Shown: piece by piece, positions 40,896 to 51,170 of the stretch
How the letters are laid out: every line of letters begins with the position of its first letter
How positions within the stretch are numbered: the stretch's first letter is position 1
Source: Closterium sp. NIES-65
Lineage: Eukaryota > Streptophyta > Zygnematophyceae > Desmidiales > Closteriaceae
Assembly (NCBI GenBank): GCA_948144175.1
Contig: CANXME010001990.1
Span: 3,392,509 to 3,456,508 of the forward strand
DNA length: 64,000 nt
Direction: 5' to 3'
Translations under genes and position numbers: made by a program
Notes under the pieces: generated by a model
What the model was told of the DNA's origin: nothing
The model's database searches: none
The model's input: only the letters and a program-made list of their open reading frames with translations

Positions 40896-42170
40896 GCTGC
40901 TCACCGTGACTACGAGTTACACTCTCTTGACTTCAGCACTACTTTCCTGCAGGGCAGCCTGCACGAGGAGATCTGCCTGTGCCGCCCACTTGGCTTCACT
41001 AGGACTTCTCCTCCTGGAACCGAGTGGAGCCTCTGGCGGCCAGTCTACAGTCTCCACCAGGCACCGCGTGAGTGGCACGACACACTGAGGACTACGCTTG
41101 CGGCTCTTGGGTTTGCTCCTTCTACTGCCGACCCGTCGCTGTTTCTACGCACCGACAATTCTCTGCCGCCGTTCTACATCCTCGTGTACGTCGACGACTT
41201 GGTCTTTGCCACAGCTGACACTGCTGGACTTGCCCACGTGAAGTCCGAGCTGCAGAAGAGACACACGTGCACAGACCTGGGTGAACTGCGCAACCACCTT
41301 GGCTTGCAGATCACCCGGAACAGAGCACGCCGCGCCATCACCCTGACTCAGTCACACATGGTGCAGCAGGTCTTTCAGCGCTTCGGCTTCACGTACTCCT
41401 CGCCTCAGGCCACTCCTCTGCCTACTCGCCACTCGCTCTCAGCTCTGCCTTCGGATGAGTCCGTAGAGTCGAGTGGCCCGTACCCAGAGCTTGTTGGCTG
41501 CCTCATGTACCTGATGACCTGCACACGACCTGACCTTGCATACCCTCTTAGCATTCTCGCATGATATGTTTCTCCTGGGAGACACCGACCAGAGCACATG
41601 GCTGCAGCGAAGAGGGTGTTGCGCTACTTGTGCAGTACGTCGGGCATGGGGCTAGTGCTTGGAGGGCGGAGTCCAGTGGTCCTCACTGGTCACGCAGACG
41701 CTTCTTGGGCTGACGACCAGGCTACGCAGCGGTCGTCACAGGGTTACACCTTCAGCCTTGGTTCCGGCTCTGTTTCGTGGCGGGCTACTCGCTCGTCTTC
41801 TGTTCTCGGCTCCAGTTGTGAGGCTGAGATCTACGCAGGGGCCATGGCTGCTCAGGAGCTTTGCTGGCTCACCTACCTGTTGACCGACCTTGGAGAGCCA
41901 CCTCGTTCTCCTCCAGTACTGTACGTAGACAACAAGGCCATGCTGGCCTTGTGTCGAGAGCAGAGACTGGAGCACAGAACAAAGCACATTGCTCTCCGCT
42001 ACTTCCTTGCTCGTGAGCTACAGCAACGTGGTCAGTTGCGGCTTGCGTACGTGGCCTCTGAGGCCAACACTGCTGATATCTTCACCAAGGCACTTGCGCC
42101 TTGTGATCATCAGCGCTTCTGCACCCAGCTGGGTCTTGTGCCTGTCTTGCCTCACTTGCTCACCTCTTGA
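40896..42170 (+). pseudogene. RT and RNase H of copia element G (3' half)
   Basis: Begins abruptly inside RT at AAHRDYELHSLDFS and stays in one frame through YVDD (near 41190), TCRPDLAY-type TCTRPDLAY, GHADASWADD and the family C terminus PVLPHLLTS at 42170. One nonsense codon, TGA at 41562-41564, replaces the arginine in SILARYV. It belongs to the family of E and F but reads on the plus strand. Gag, protease and integrase are absent, replaced at 40895 by unrelated sequence. Confidence 0.85.
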
Positions 42171-42494
42171 CCTTACATGTACTGTTACACATATATATAC
42201 CTGCTCTTGCTTGTCTAGCCTTATATATATATGTACTCCTGCATGTGAACTGGCCTTGTGGCCTTGAACTTGTGCTCGGAATGTGTGGTGACTTTGTGAT
42301 CCACCCTGAGCTTGCTTTGCTTTGCTTTACTTGACTGGTCTTGTGACCCCTAGTTGTCCCCCACTTCGCCTATGGGGGTGTGTCAAACATTATATATGTT
42401 GTGCTTGTTTAGGCTACAATGGGTTAGCCTATAGGGGGTACACAATTCTAGGATTAGGTACTTGTACTGATTTCACTGTTAGTTCAATCATTCC
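42171..42494 (+). repeat. 3' non-coding region, polypurine tract and 3' LTR of element G
   Basis: The 3' non-coding segment matches the complement of 24091-24302. The purine tract TATGGGGGTG ends at 42380 and the LTR starts TGTCAAAC at 42381. It is recognisable to about 42494 (TCAATCATTCC) and lacks its last bases, where element H sequence begins. Confidence 0.75.
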
Positions 42495-43690
42495 AAGTCG
42501 CTGACCAAGTCGGTGACCAAGTAGGTGGTGCCAGAAGAGAGTCTGGTGAGACAGGAGACGACACGAGCAGGGGGCAGACTCAGGACCAGACCTGGACGCT
42601 GCAGCAAACACCTGACCCGACGCAGCTACCTGACCAGACTCAGCGTCCGGAGGAGACTCAGTAGTCAGTGTGTACAGGCTCGACCCCGGCTGACGGGTAA
42701 ACGTGGCCAAGTGTCGGCCCGTCTGAGCACATGTGCAGTGGGTTACTCGCTGACTCGCAGGAGTGAAGTGGTCAACCCCTCTATCTTGCAGGTCAGCACC
42801 ACTCACCAAGTTTGTAGAGAACGAGGGGAGGTAAAGACCTGACAGGAAGCCAGACGGGGCCGCCGGACACGGTAGCACAGTGGAGTAGTGAGCAAGGACA
42901 GGACCCCCGGAGGGGTCTTCTAAGGAGACTGCAACCGGCCGACTAAGTGGTGTGAGGGTGGTGCGGTCTCGAAAGAAGGAGCCGGAGGCACCCGAGTCAA
43001 GGGTGAAGGTGTGCAAGACCGCAGCAGGCGCAACACCAGAGAGAGCAAACTCACCAGCACCTGGAGTAGGAGACTCACTGGCACCTAGAGCAGCAGCCTC
43101 ACCAGCACCTAGAGCAGCAGACTGGATACCGGGGTGAGGCGGCACACACAGGTGACAGGCACCCTCAGTACTAGTAGACAATGCATACATTGCAGTGAGA
43201 AGAGCATCATAGTCAAGAGCAAAGATATCTACCCTCTGCCTAAGCAGCTCCAGCCAGGAGGGGAGCTCAGCATCGTCGCCAAACTCAGTAAGCCAAGCGT
43301 CACTCAGACAGGCGAAGCAGCAGGACTCTGTGTGACCAGGAGTCCCGCAAGGCTGACCAGTTCGGACACCCGTGCGAATGACGTACGGGCAACGAGCAGT
43401 CCCCAGTGACCCTCTACTCTGAGCGTACCACTCGCGAAGCTGCTGGGGCGTAAGGGTCTCGCGCGGACGACGCTGCAGCTGCACCTGGCCACTACAAGGA
43501 GCTCCCGAACTACTCACTCCAGGACGACTCCCACTACGGCCTCCCCGACAAGGCGTACCACTCACGAAGCTGCTGGGGCGGGAGGGACTGACGTGGACGT
43601 CGTTGGAGCTGCAGCTGGTCACCGCGAGGAGTAGCAGTAGCAGCAGTACGGGCAGGGCAGTGCTCACCAGTGACGAGAAGGGAAGAGTCC
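42495..43690 (-). pseudogene. gag C terminus, protease and HHCC start of copia element H
   Basis: Open minus-strand frame. From upstream: LQRRPRQSLPPQQLREWYA (near 43540-43620) and a second copy LQRRPRETLTPQQLREWYA (43420-43490); a Cys/His motif CxYVIRTGVRTGxxCG ... HTESCCF (about 43310-43390); CLSDAWLTEF; an Ala/Gly/Ser-rich stretch; the protease motif LDSGASGSFF near 42960; and the start of the HHCC finger (LLSHQTLFWHH). It ends at 42495, joined to the LTR of G, so integrase, RT and RNase H are missing. It is the only copy here that keeps all cysteines of the gag motif. The upstream frame start at 43937 lies in low-complexity leader and is not trustworthy. Confidence 0.75.
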
Positions 43691-44362
43691 AGCTGCGGCT
43701 GCGGCTCAACGGCGGCGGCACGACGGCGGCGGCGGCTCGACAGCGGCGGCGGCTCGACGGCGGCGGCGGCTCGACGGCGGTGGCGGCTCGACGGCGGCGG
43801 CCCAACAGCGGCGGCGGCTCGGCGGCGGCGGCTCGACAGCGGCGGCGGCTCGACTTCGGCAGCGGCTCGGAGGCGGCGGCTCGGCGGCGGCGGCTCGACA
43901 ACGGCGGCGGCTCGACAGGGTGGAGCGTGGGCAGCAAGGCGGTGCGCGGGCTGCAGAAGCCGGCGTGCGGGCAGGCAGGGGCGGCGCGCGTCTAGCAGGG
44001 AGGCGCGCGGGCTGCAAAAGGGCGGTGCGCGGGCAGGAAAGGGGCGTCGCGCGGGTCCTAGGTTGACGCGACGGGCAGGGCAGGGCATCGCGCGGGTCCT
44101 AGGGCGACGCGACGGGCAGGGCAGGGCGTCGAGCGGGTCCTAGGGCGACGCGACGGGCAGGGCAGGGTGTCGAGCGGGTCTTAGGGCGACACAACGAGCA
44201 GGGCAGGGCATCGCGCGGGTCCTAGGGCGACGCGACGGGCAGGGCAGGGCGTCGCGCGGGTCCTAGGGCGACGCGACGGGCAGGGCAGGGGGTCGGGTGG
44301 GTCCTAGGGCGACGCGACGGGCAGGGCAGGGCGTCGCGCGGGTCCTAGGGCGACGCGACGGG
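43691..44362 (-). repeat. GC-rich leader of element H with 41-bp tandem repeat
   Basis: Bases 43691-43920 are a run of GGCGGCGGCTCGACAGC-type repeats. Bases 44041-44362 are about eight copies of a 41-bp unit containing GTCGCGCGGGTCCTAGGGCG and GACGGGCAGGGCAGG. Each unit can pair GTCGCG with CGCGAC. It has the same position and style as the leaders of elements A and E. No LTR or primer-binding site was found at its right end. Confidence 0.7.
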
Positions 44363-44630
44363 TATGGAGTGAGTTTATGGGTGGGCGGAGGTCCGACCGG
44401 GCCTGAGGGGGGAATGACACATGGGGTGGGGAGGATTTGAGAAGTGGCTGGAGCGGGGTGGTTCGGGGGGAGAAAAACCTGCTTGGGTTGAGGAGGGAAG
44501 AGAGGGGGTGGCGGTGCTAGGTGAGCGGGTGGGTGGGGGAGAGCCGGGCGGCGGGGGGGTGCGGGTAGAGAAAAGGTACATGGGAGAGGGGGTTGGCAAG
44601 AGAGGAGGTCCAGAGAGGGGGGGCAGTGGG
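44363..44630. other. G-rich spacer, no gene
   Basis: Strongly purine-rich plus strand with G runs. The same kind of sequence continues beyond the solo LTR at 45725, as expected since the target duplication GTGGG joins the two sides. No coding signal. Confidence 0.5.
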
Positions 44631-45724
44631 TGTTGGTGTAAGGGCCTAATAAACTCAAGCTATTAAGACTTTATCACACTTAAAACCTCTCCTCGGGGTC
44701 ACCTCCAAGGGTCCTTGGGTGCCTGGTACAAGACCAGCCCCTATCCTCGGGTCCGAGTTTGTAGAGAGAGGGATCAAGAGGGACTTAGTCAAAACAGCAA
44801 GAGTACCTTGAACGTCGCGCAGCGTATCGTGCAGACCGTCGATCGGATTAAGCTGAGAATTTCCTATATCGAAGCTCACTCTAAGAGCTTTAAAATAAGC
44901 CAAGTTGCCTCGCGAAAAGTTCTGCCATTACGAAGTTATGGCTCGGACAGCGTTAGCCTAGCGTTGGAGTGCTAGCGTACTAGCGTTGACTCGGGTAGCA
45001 TTCCGCCGTCGCACCGCGTAGAAAAGAAATTCCAGCAAGGAAGGAATTCGCTTGAATCAATTTCACTATATTCAGGTACAAACAGAGAAGGAATAAATAG
45101 CTCTAGCTAGCAAGGACCTTGGGAATCAACCTGGGAACAACCAGGGATGATCCCAAATAATTCCAAGCAACAGAACCAACCTGGCTGGACAAAATAGCAG
45201 GTGATAGGTTGGTGAACAACCTCTGGTTCTGTTTTTCCAACCTGGGAAAACAACAACCAGGTTCAGGTCCTAAAAAACAGAACCTGTTTTGTCTTTGCCC
45301 AACCAGCCAAATGCTGGTTCCGCTGGTTTCCCCTGGCCCTGTAGCATGCAGATACAGACAAACAACATCCAACCTTCACCTAAATTGTACCCCTATAGTG
45401 CCTGCCCTGCTACACTATAGTCAACCAAACAAAACAGTACAATTTCGAGTTGGATAGAACTGAATCTGCGCAATCAAGTAAGCCGAACCGCAAAGCTTCC
45501 ATCTTGGGTTCCTTTGCGAGCTCGTCCTTTCTGCTTGTACTGTTCATAGCGCGTACAATGTTATGCCGAAGCGCACATTGTGCGAGTACCTGCAAATGCT
45601 TCAAGCGAAAATTGCGAAAGCAAACAAACACACAAACATACCATTCACACGCAAATGCATTCGCACACGCATACTCGTACAAACAGACGGCAGGATGTCG
45701 TGCAATGTGAATTTGCACCCAACA
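44631..45724. repeat. solo LTR of the 1.1-kb copia LTR family
   Basis: 1094 bp from TGTTGGTGTAAGG to GCACCCAACA, flanked by a perfect duplication GTGGG (44626-44630 and 45725-45729). No internal sequence is attached on either side, so it is a solo LTR left by recombination between two LTRs of one element. Full partners of the family are at 46870-47978, 57153-58240 and 62906-63991. Confidence 0.95.
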
Positions 45725-46065
45725 GTGGGCTCTGGATGGGTGGTGAGATGGGGGATAACATGGGGAGGGGGCACAAACCGGTTGGTTAGGGGAGTGGCCA
45801 GGGCGTGGGCAACCGTGGGGAGCAAGAGAGGAAAGACAATGGGGGAGGGGGGCGTAGAAGGACATAGGGATATTGGAAGGTGAGCGCGGGGGAGGGGGGG
45901 GAGCAGGTTAGTTGATGGGCAGGAAAAAGGTGAGTCGCGGGGGGGGGGGGGAGGCAGGTTGGAGGGCAAAGGGGGAACGTACAAGGAGAAATGGGGAGCA
46001 AACTGGAAGTGAGGGATGAGAGCGGGAACGAGGAAAGTTAGCAACGAAAACAGAAAAGGTGTTTT
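45725..46065. other. G-rich spacer between solo LTR and ORF1-like fragment
   Basis: Purine-rich plus strand with many G runs (45931-45951 and others). On the minus strand it is a C/T-rich tract directly following the possible splice donor GGTACGC at the end of the ORF1-like frame, so it could be an intron. No independent gene seen. Confidence 0.4.
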
Positions 46066-46845
46066 GCGTACCATTTCCCTGCTGCAGTTGCGCGATTGAA
46101 ATAGTGTTCCGGTTCGTGACGCGTTGGCGGCCGCGGGCCGCGAACGCCGCGTGATCCGACGCGCGGTGGTTGTTGGAGCATAGCGCGCACACGTGGCAGG
46201 AGAAATTCAGCAACATGGGAGGTGTGTTGACCTCCAACAGGATTTCGAATGGAATAAGATTGAAATGCGGGTCGTCGGGGGTGGCGACTGGGAGCCCAGC
46301 GAGGTGAGTGAAGTAGGTACCCTCATAAGGGTCAGAGGCGCGGTGGAAGTTGGTCAAATCGGCGAGCCAGTGCGCACCGTCCGGCTCAATGGAGTCCAGG
46401 AGGAAGGTACGGATATCCTCTGGCGCGTACTCCATAGGGACGTTACGGATAGAGAGGGTGGGAGTGCCTGCAGCCTTAGGTGCAGTAAACTCCTCGAATC
46501 TGTCCACGAACTCCTTCAGCAGAACGGGGCGGGAGTTGGGGAGTTTGAGCGAGAGGGGGAACAGCCTGCGGAAGGCGGTTGCGTCCGCCTGCGACGGCCA
46601 TGAAAACTGCAGGCGGCCGTAGACGCGGCGGGCCATGCGGAGGGGGTCACCTACGGTATGCTCAAAAGGCGGGGTGATGCCAGTTTCGAACATGAAACCG
46701 CACAGCATTGCGTTGATGCCGGCAAAAATCGCGGTGCGGTGCGCTTGCAGCTCGGCTTCGGGGAGGAGGAGGGACACAACCACGCGGCGGCGCTGAGGGA
46801 GCAGCAGGGGGGAAACGGCGGTCAGACGCGCACGGCGGAGGTTGC
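46066..46845 (-). pseudogene. LINE-ORF1-like or host protein fragment with CCHH knuckle
   Basis: Open minus-strand frame of about 260 residues in this span, not copia. It contains RRVYGRLQFSWPSQADA, then TLSIRNVPMEYAPEDIRTFL, which looks like an RNA-recognition-type fold, then SDPYEGTYFTHLAGLPV, and finally SCHVCALCSNNHRASDH. This last piece gives a C-x2-C-x3-H-x4-H variant of a zinc knuckle. An RRM-like domain followed by a knuckle is the layout of ORF1 of plant LINEs. After QLQQGNG the sequence shows a GTACGC that could be a donor. The upstream end is cut by a run of 23 G and the LTR of element I, so the N terminus is lost. A low-copy host gene remains possible. Confidence 0.5.
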
Positions 46846-46868
46846 GGGGGGGGGGGGGGGGGGGGGGG
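46846..46868. repeat. run of 23 G
   Basis: Uninterrupted G homopolymer directly beside the LTR of element I (which starts at 46870). Its true length is uncertain because such runs are hard to sequence. Confidence 0.8.
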
Positions 46869-46869
46869 T

Positions 46870-47978
46870 TGTTGGTGTAAGGGCCTAATAAACTCAAGCT
46901 ATTAAGACTTTATCAAACTTAAAACCTCTCCTCGGGGTCACCTCCAAGGGTCCTTGGGTGCCTGGTACAAGACCAGGCACCCAAGGACTTAGAACCTATC
47001 CTCGGGTCCGAGTTTGTAGAGAGAGGGATCTAGAGGGACTTAGTCAAAACAGCAAGAGTACCTTGAGCGTCGGGCAGCGTATCGTGCAGACCATAGATCG
47101 GATTAAGCTGAGAATTTCCTATATCGAAGCTCACTCTAAGAGCTTTAAAATAAGCCAAGTTGCCTCGCGAAAAGTTTTGCCATTACGAAGTTATGGCTCG
47201 GACAGCGTTAGCCTAGCGTTGGAGTGCTAGCGTACTAGCGTTGACTCGGGTAGCATTCCGCCGTCGCACCGCGTAGAAACGAAATTCCAGGAAGGGAGGA
47301 ATTCGCTTGAATCAATTTCACTATATTCAGGTACAAACAGAGAAGGAATAAATAGCTCTAGCTAGCAAGGACCTTGGGAATCAACCTGGGAACAACCAGG
47401 GATGATCCCAAATACTTCCAAGCAACAGAACCAACCTGGCTGGACAAAATAGCAGGTGGTAGGTTGGTAAACAACCTCTGGTTCTGTTTTTCCAACCTGG
47501 GAAAACAACAACCAGGTTCAGGTCCTAAAAACAGAACCTGTTTTGTCTTTGCCCAACCAGCCAAATGCTGGTTCCGCTGGTTTCCCCTGGCCCTGTAGCA
47601 TGCAGATACAGACAAACAACATCCAACCTTCACCTAAATTGTACCTCTATAGTGCCTGCCCTGCTACACTATAGTCAACCAAACAAAACAGTACAATTTC
47701 GAGTTGGATAGAACTGAATCTGCGCAATCAAGTAAGTTGAACCGCAAAGCTTCCATCTTGGGTTCCTTTGCGAGCTCGTCCTTTCTGCTTGTACTGTTCA
47801 TAGCGCGTACAATGTTATGCCGAAGCGCACATTGTGCGAGTACCTGCAAATGCTTCAAGCGAAAATTGCGAAAGCAAACAAACACACGAACATACCATTC
47901 ACACGCAAATGCATTCGCACACACATACTCGTACAAACAGACGGCAGGATGTTGTGCAATGTGAATTTGCACCCAACA
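46870..47978 (-). repeat. 3' LTR of element I
   Basis: 1109 bp, TGTTGGTGTAAGG to GCACCCAACA. It differs from the sister LTRs by an insertion of about 15-20 bases that creates a perfect 17-bp inverted repeat (46950-46966 and 46972-46988, loop ACAAG). Confidence 0.9.
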
Positions 47979-48020
47979 CACTCCCCCTCAGCCTGCCGGC
48001 TGCATCCCCATCATTCCATA

Positions 48021-51000
48021 CTAGTTCATGCTCATTCCACTCATGCGCACACAACGCCAATGAGGCTCATCCGCAAGCCTCTTGGTGAAGAAGTCTGCTG
48101 GCTGCTGGTGAGTCTTGATGTAGATCGGATTCACCGTCCCCCTCTTCACCTCCTTACGCAGCCAGTGCCACTTGATACGCATGTGCTTATTCAGCCCATG
48201 AAGCACAGCGTTCCTGGCCATCCCAAGAGCCCCCTTGCTATCACAAAACAGCGGCGTAGCAACCTTTTGCTCCTGGCCAATCTCCTCCAACAGCCTCCTC
48301 AGCCAAATCACCTCCTTCACCCCATGGAACATCGCCATGTACTCTGACTCCACGGAAGAGAGTGCTGTCTCTGTCCGTTTCTTTGACCTCCAACTAACCG
48401 GTCCTCCCCCAACTACGCAGATGTATCCTCCCACAGATGAGGAATCCTCCTTCTCAGAGGCCCACGTAGCATCGGTAAAGCAAGTGAGAAAAAGCTTGCC
48501 TTCTCCAAGCCTCTCCCCCTTCTCTTTCAGCACCTCAACCCCTTTCTGCTTCACCTGTGCAGATGCGGAGTATTGAACTCCAATGCTTGGGTGAGAGTTC
48601 AGATACTTCACCACACGCTCAACTGCATCCACCTGCTCCTCTGATGGATTCTGCACCACCCTAGCCAGCTGCCCAACCGAGAAAGAGATGTCGGGTCTCG
48701 TGTGAACTGCTGCATACAAGAGGCTGCCCACCAAGGACTGAAATTGCTGCTGCTCCTCGGCTTCAACCCCTTCATCCTCTGCAGCTTTCACAAGTTTGAA
48801 TTCTGCTGGCAGGGGAGTCGCAAACTTGCGCTCATTCTCAATTCCGTACTTCTCCCCAAGCTCCTTGATGAACTTCTCCTGGTGCAGCTTCAACCACCTG
48901 TGATCTGGATCCCTCTCCACGTGCATCCCGAGGTAGTACTTTACCTCCCCAAGGTTCTTGCACTTGAAGTTCTCCATCAGCTGCTGCTGCACCTTCTGGA
49001 TCTCCTTCATGCTGCTGCTAAAGAGAAGAATGTCGTCCACATAGACCAGAAACAGCACCAGCTTCTCCCCCTCCCCCTTGAGAAAGAGGCTCTCATCACA
49101 GCTGCTGGTCCTGAATCCCATCTCCTCTAAAACAGCTGCCAACTTCTGGTACCAGCAGCGTGGCGCCTGCTTCAAGCCGTAGATGGACTTTTTCAGCTTG
49201 CACACCCTGCCCGTACCATCCTCATACCCAGGTGGCTACGTCATGTACACATCCTCCTCTAAAATCCCATTGAGGAATGCCGTTGATATATCCATCTGAA
49301 TGATGAATTTCCCACTAACGGTTGCATCTGCCAACAAGACACGGAGGGTAGGGGGTTTGGCAGTGGGAGCAAAGATCTCATTGAAGTCCCGCTTCTCCTT
49401 CTGCATAAACCCCTTAGCCACCAGCCTACTCTTGTAGATGGTGACCTGTCCCTTGTCATCGGTCTTGATCCTTAGCACCCATTTGCACTGTACGGCTTTC
49501 TTCCCCTCAGGCAGCACCACCAGCTCCCATGTCCCATTCTCTAGCAGGCTCTGGTACTCAGCATCCCTGGAAACCAGCCACTTCTCCCTATCTGGTCCAG
49601 CTAATGCCTCCTCCATGCTAGCTAGTTCCTCTGGTGCAGGGGCAAGAAAACAGTACGCAGGTTCATCCTCCTCATCCGGGTCATAGCCATGCGGTAGAAT
49701 CAGCAATGCCTCCTCAGTCCCAAGCTGCTGCTCCGCTACATCAGGTCCTGCAGTCAGCTTCTTAGTAGCCATACGGGTACGTCCTGGCCTGGAGACGGGT
49801 GTCTCCCATCCCTTCATAACAACACCCTTCGGCTTCTTAGTTTTCCCCTGCTGCTGCTCTCCTCCGTCGGATCCAGCAGCTCCACTAGTGCTACCGCTAG
49901 TCTCCACACCATTGTTTTCTCCACCAGCAGGTGCCTCCTGTACCTTCTTTCCATCACCACCCTCTGTAGCTGCCTCCTCTCCCTCCTCCCACACACTAGG
50001 AGTCAGGTCCAGCTGCATGGTGATCTGCTCCATCTGCTGGGACACCCTGGCCTCCGGCTGTTTCTCCCAGCTCCCATACATCATGCCCTCAACAAACTTC
50101 ACATCCCTGCTGTCAAACAACACACCCTTGGAAGGCTCCCACAGGAGCCATCCCTTGCTCTCAGCAGCCAGCCCCAAATGCACACACCAGATTGCACTCG
50201 CCCCCAACATACTGCGGTAGGTCTTGGGGACGTGGGCGACTGCCATGCAACCGAACACCCTCAGCATGTCCACCGGCGGCTTCCTCCCAAGCCACCTCTC
50301 CAACGGCACCCACGAGTCATCCCCAACCTTTGTGAGTACCCTGTTTCTAGCGACGGTAGCGTGCCGAACAGCATGGGGCCACATCAAGTTGCCCAGCCCA
50401 GATTCTATGAGCAGTGCCCTAGCTGTCTCCAGAATTGTCCGGTTCGCCCGTTCTGCTACACCGTTGGACTGTGGGGTGTAAGCCGTGGTCAGCTCCCTCT
50501 GGATGCCCTTCTTCTTGAGCCAGGCTGTCATCTCAGCTCCAAGGAACTCACCACCCCGATCTATCCTAATCCGCTTCACCACACACTCCGCTTGCTTCTC
50601 CACGAACGGCAGCCAATCGTCCCGAATCGTGGAGGCGGCGTGATCTTTCTGCTTCAGCGGATACGCCCACATTAGCCTGCTCCAGTCATCCACTATGGTT
50701 AGGAAGTACCGCTCCCCCTTGTGCCCTTGCACCGGCAGCGGCCCCACCAAGTCCATGTGGACCAGCTCCAACGGCTTTTTGCTCCTGCCAGCCACACTAT
50801 GGAAGGGGAAACGGGTGAACTTTGAAAGGAGGCAAATTTCACAGTTATCATCGGGTGGTTGTCCGTTCAGCTTTAAGCCCTTAACGGCTCCATCCTTCTC
50901 CAGCTGCTTCAGCAAAGGCATTGCCACATGCCCCAAACGTCGGTGTGCAGTTGCCCAATCCGTCTCCCCAGATCTGGCCGACACTTTCACACCAACCCCT

Positions 51001-51170
51001 CCAACGGCGTTGCACTCCCCCTGGGATGCAGACCCCTCTCCAGCCTGCCCCCCACCGTGCCACGCCAGCGCCGGCAGCGGCCACATAGATCTGTACACGT
51101 CCTTGCTCTCGTGCAGATCCCAAAGCACCCGATTGCCCAGCTTCCCCTTATAAGTGCGTGCCCCATCCAT
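48021..51170 (-). pseudogene. protease end, integrase, RT and RNase H of element I
   Basis: Frame from 51170 down to the stop at 48021, broken by one TAG (49236-49238) where element K has CAG in the sequence MTQPPGYEDG. It carries the HHCC finger (AHRRLGHVAM ... CEICLL) and integrase D (HMDLVGPL), D (IDRGGEF) and E (GVAERANRTI). RT has STAFLNGIL, YGLKQAPRCWY and YVDDILLFSS. RNase H has CFTDATWASE, SSVESEYMAM and CDSKGALGMA, and the frame ends RMSGMSMN. A Gly/Glu/Gln-rich hinge lies between integrase and RT. The frame is offset by one base from gag, so expression as a single polyprotein would need repair of that indel or frameshifting. Confidence 0.88.

Noticed and set aside
42381-44362. Pairing the LTR of G with element H as one element
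   Set aside because: G reads on the plus strand and ends in its LTR, while H reads on the minus strand and is cut in the middle of the HHCC region at the junction; the shared open frame across it is accidental.
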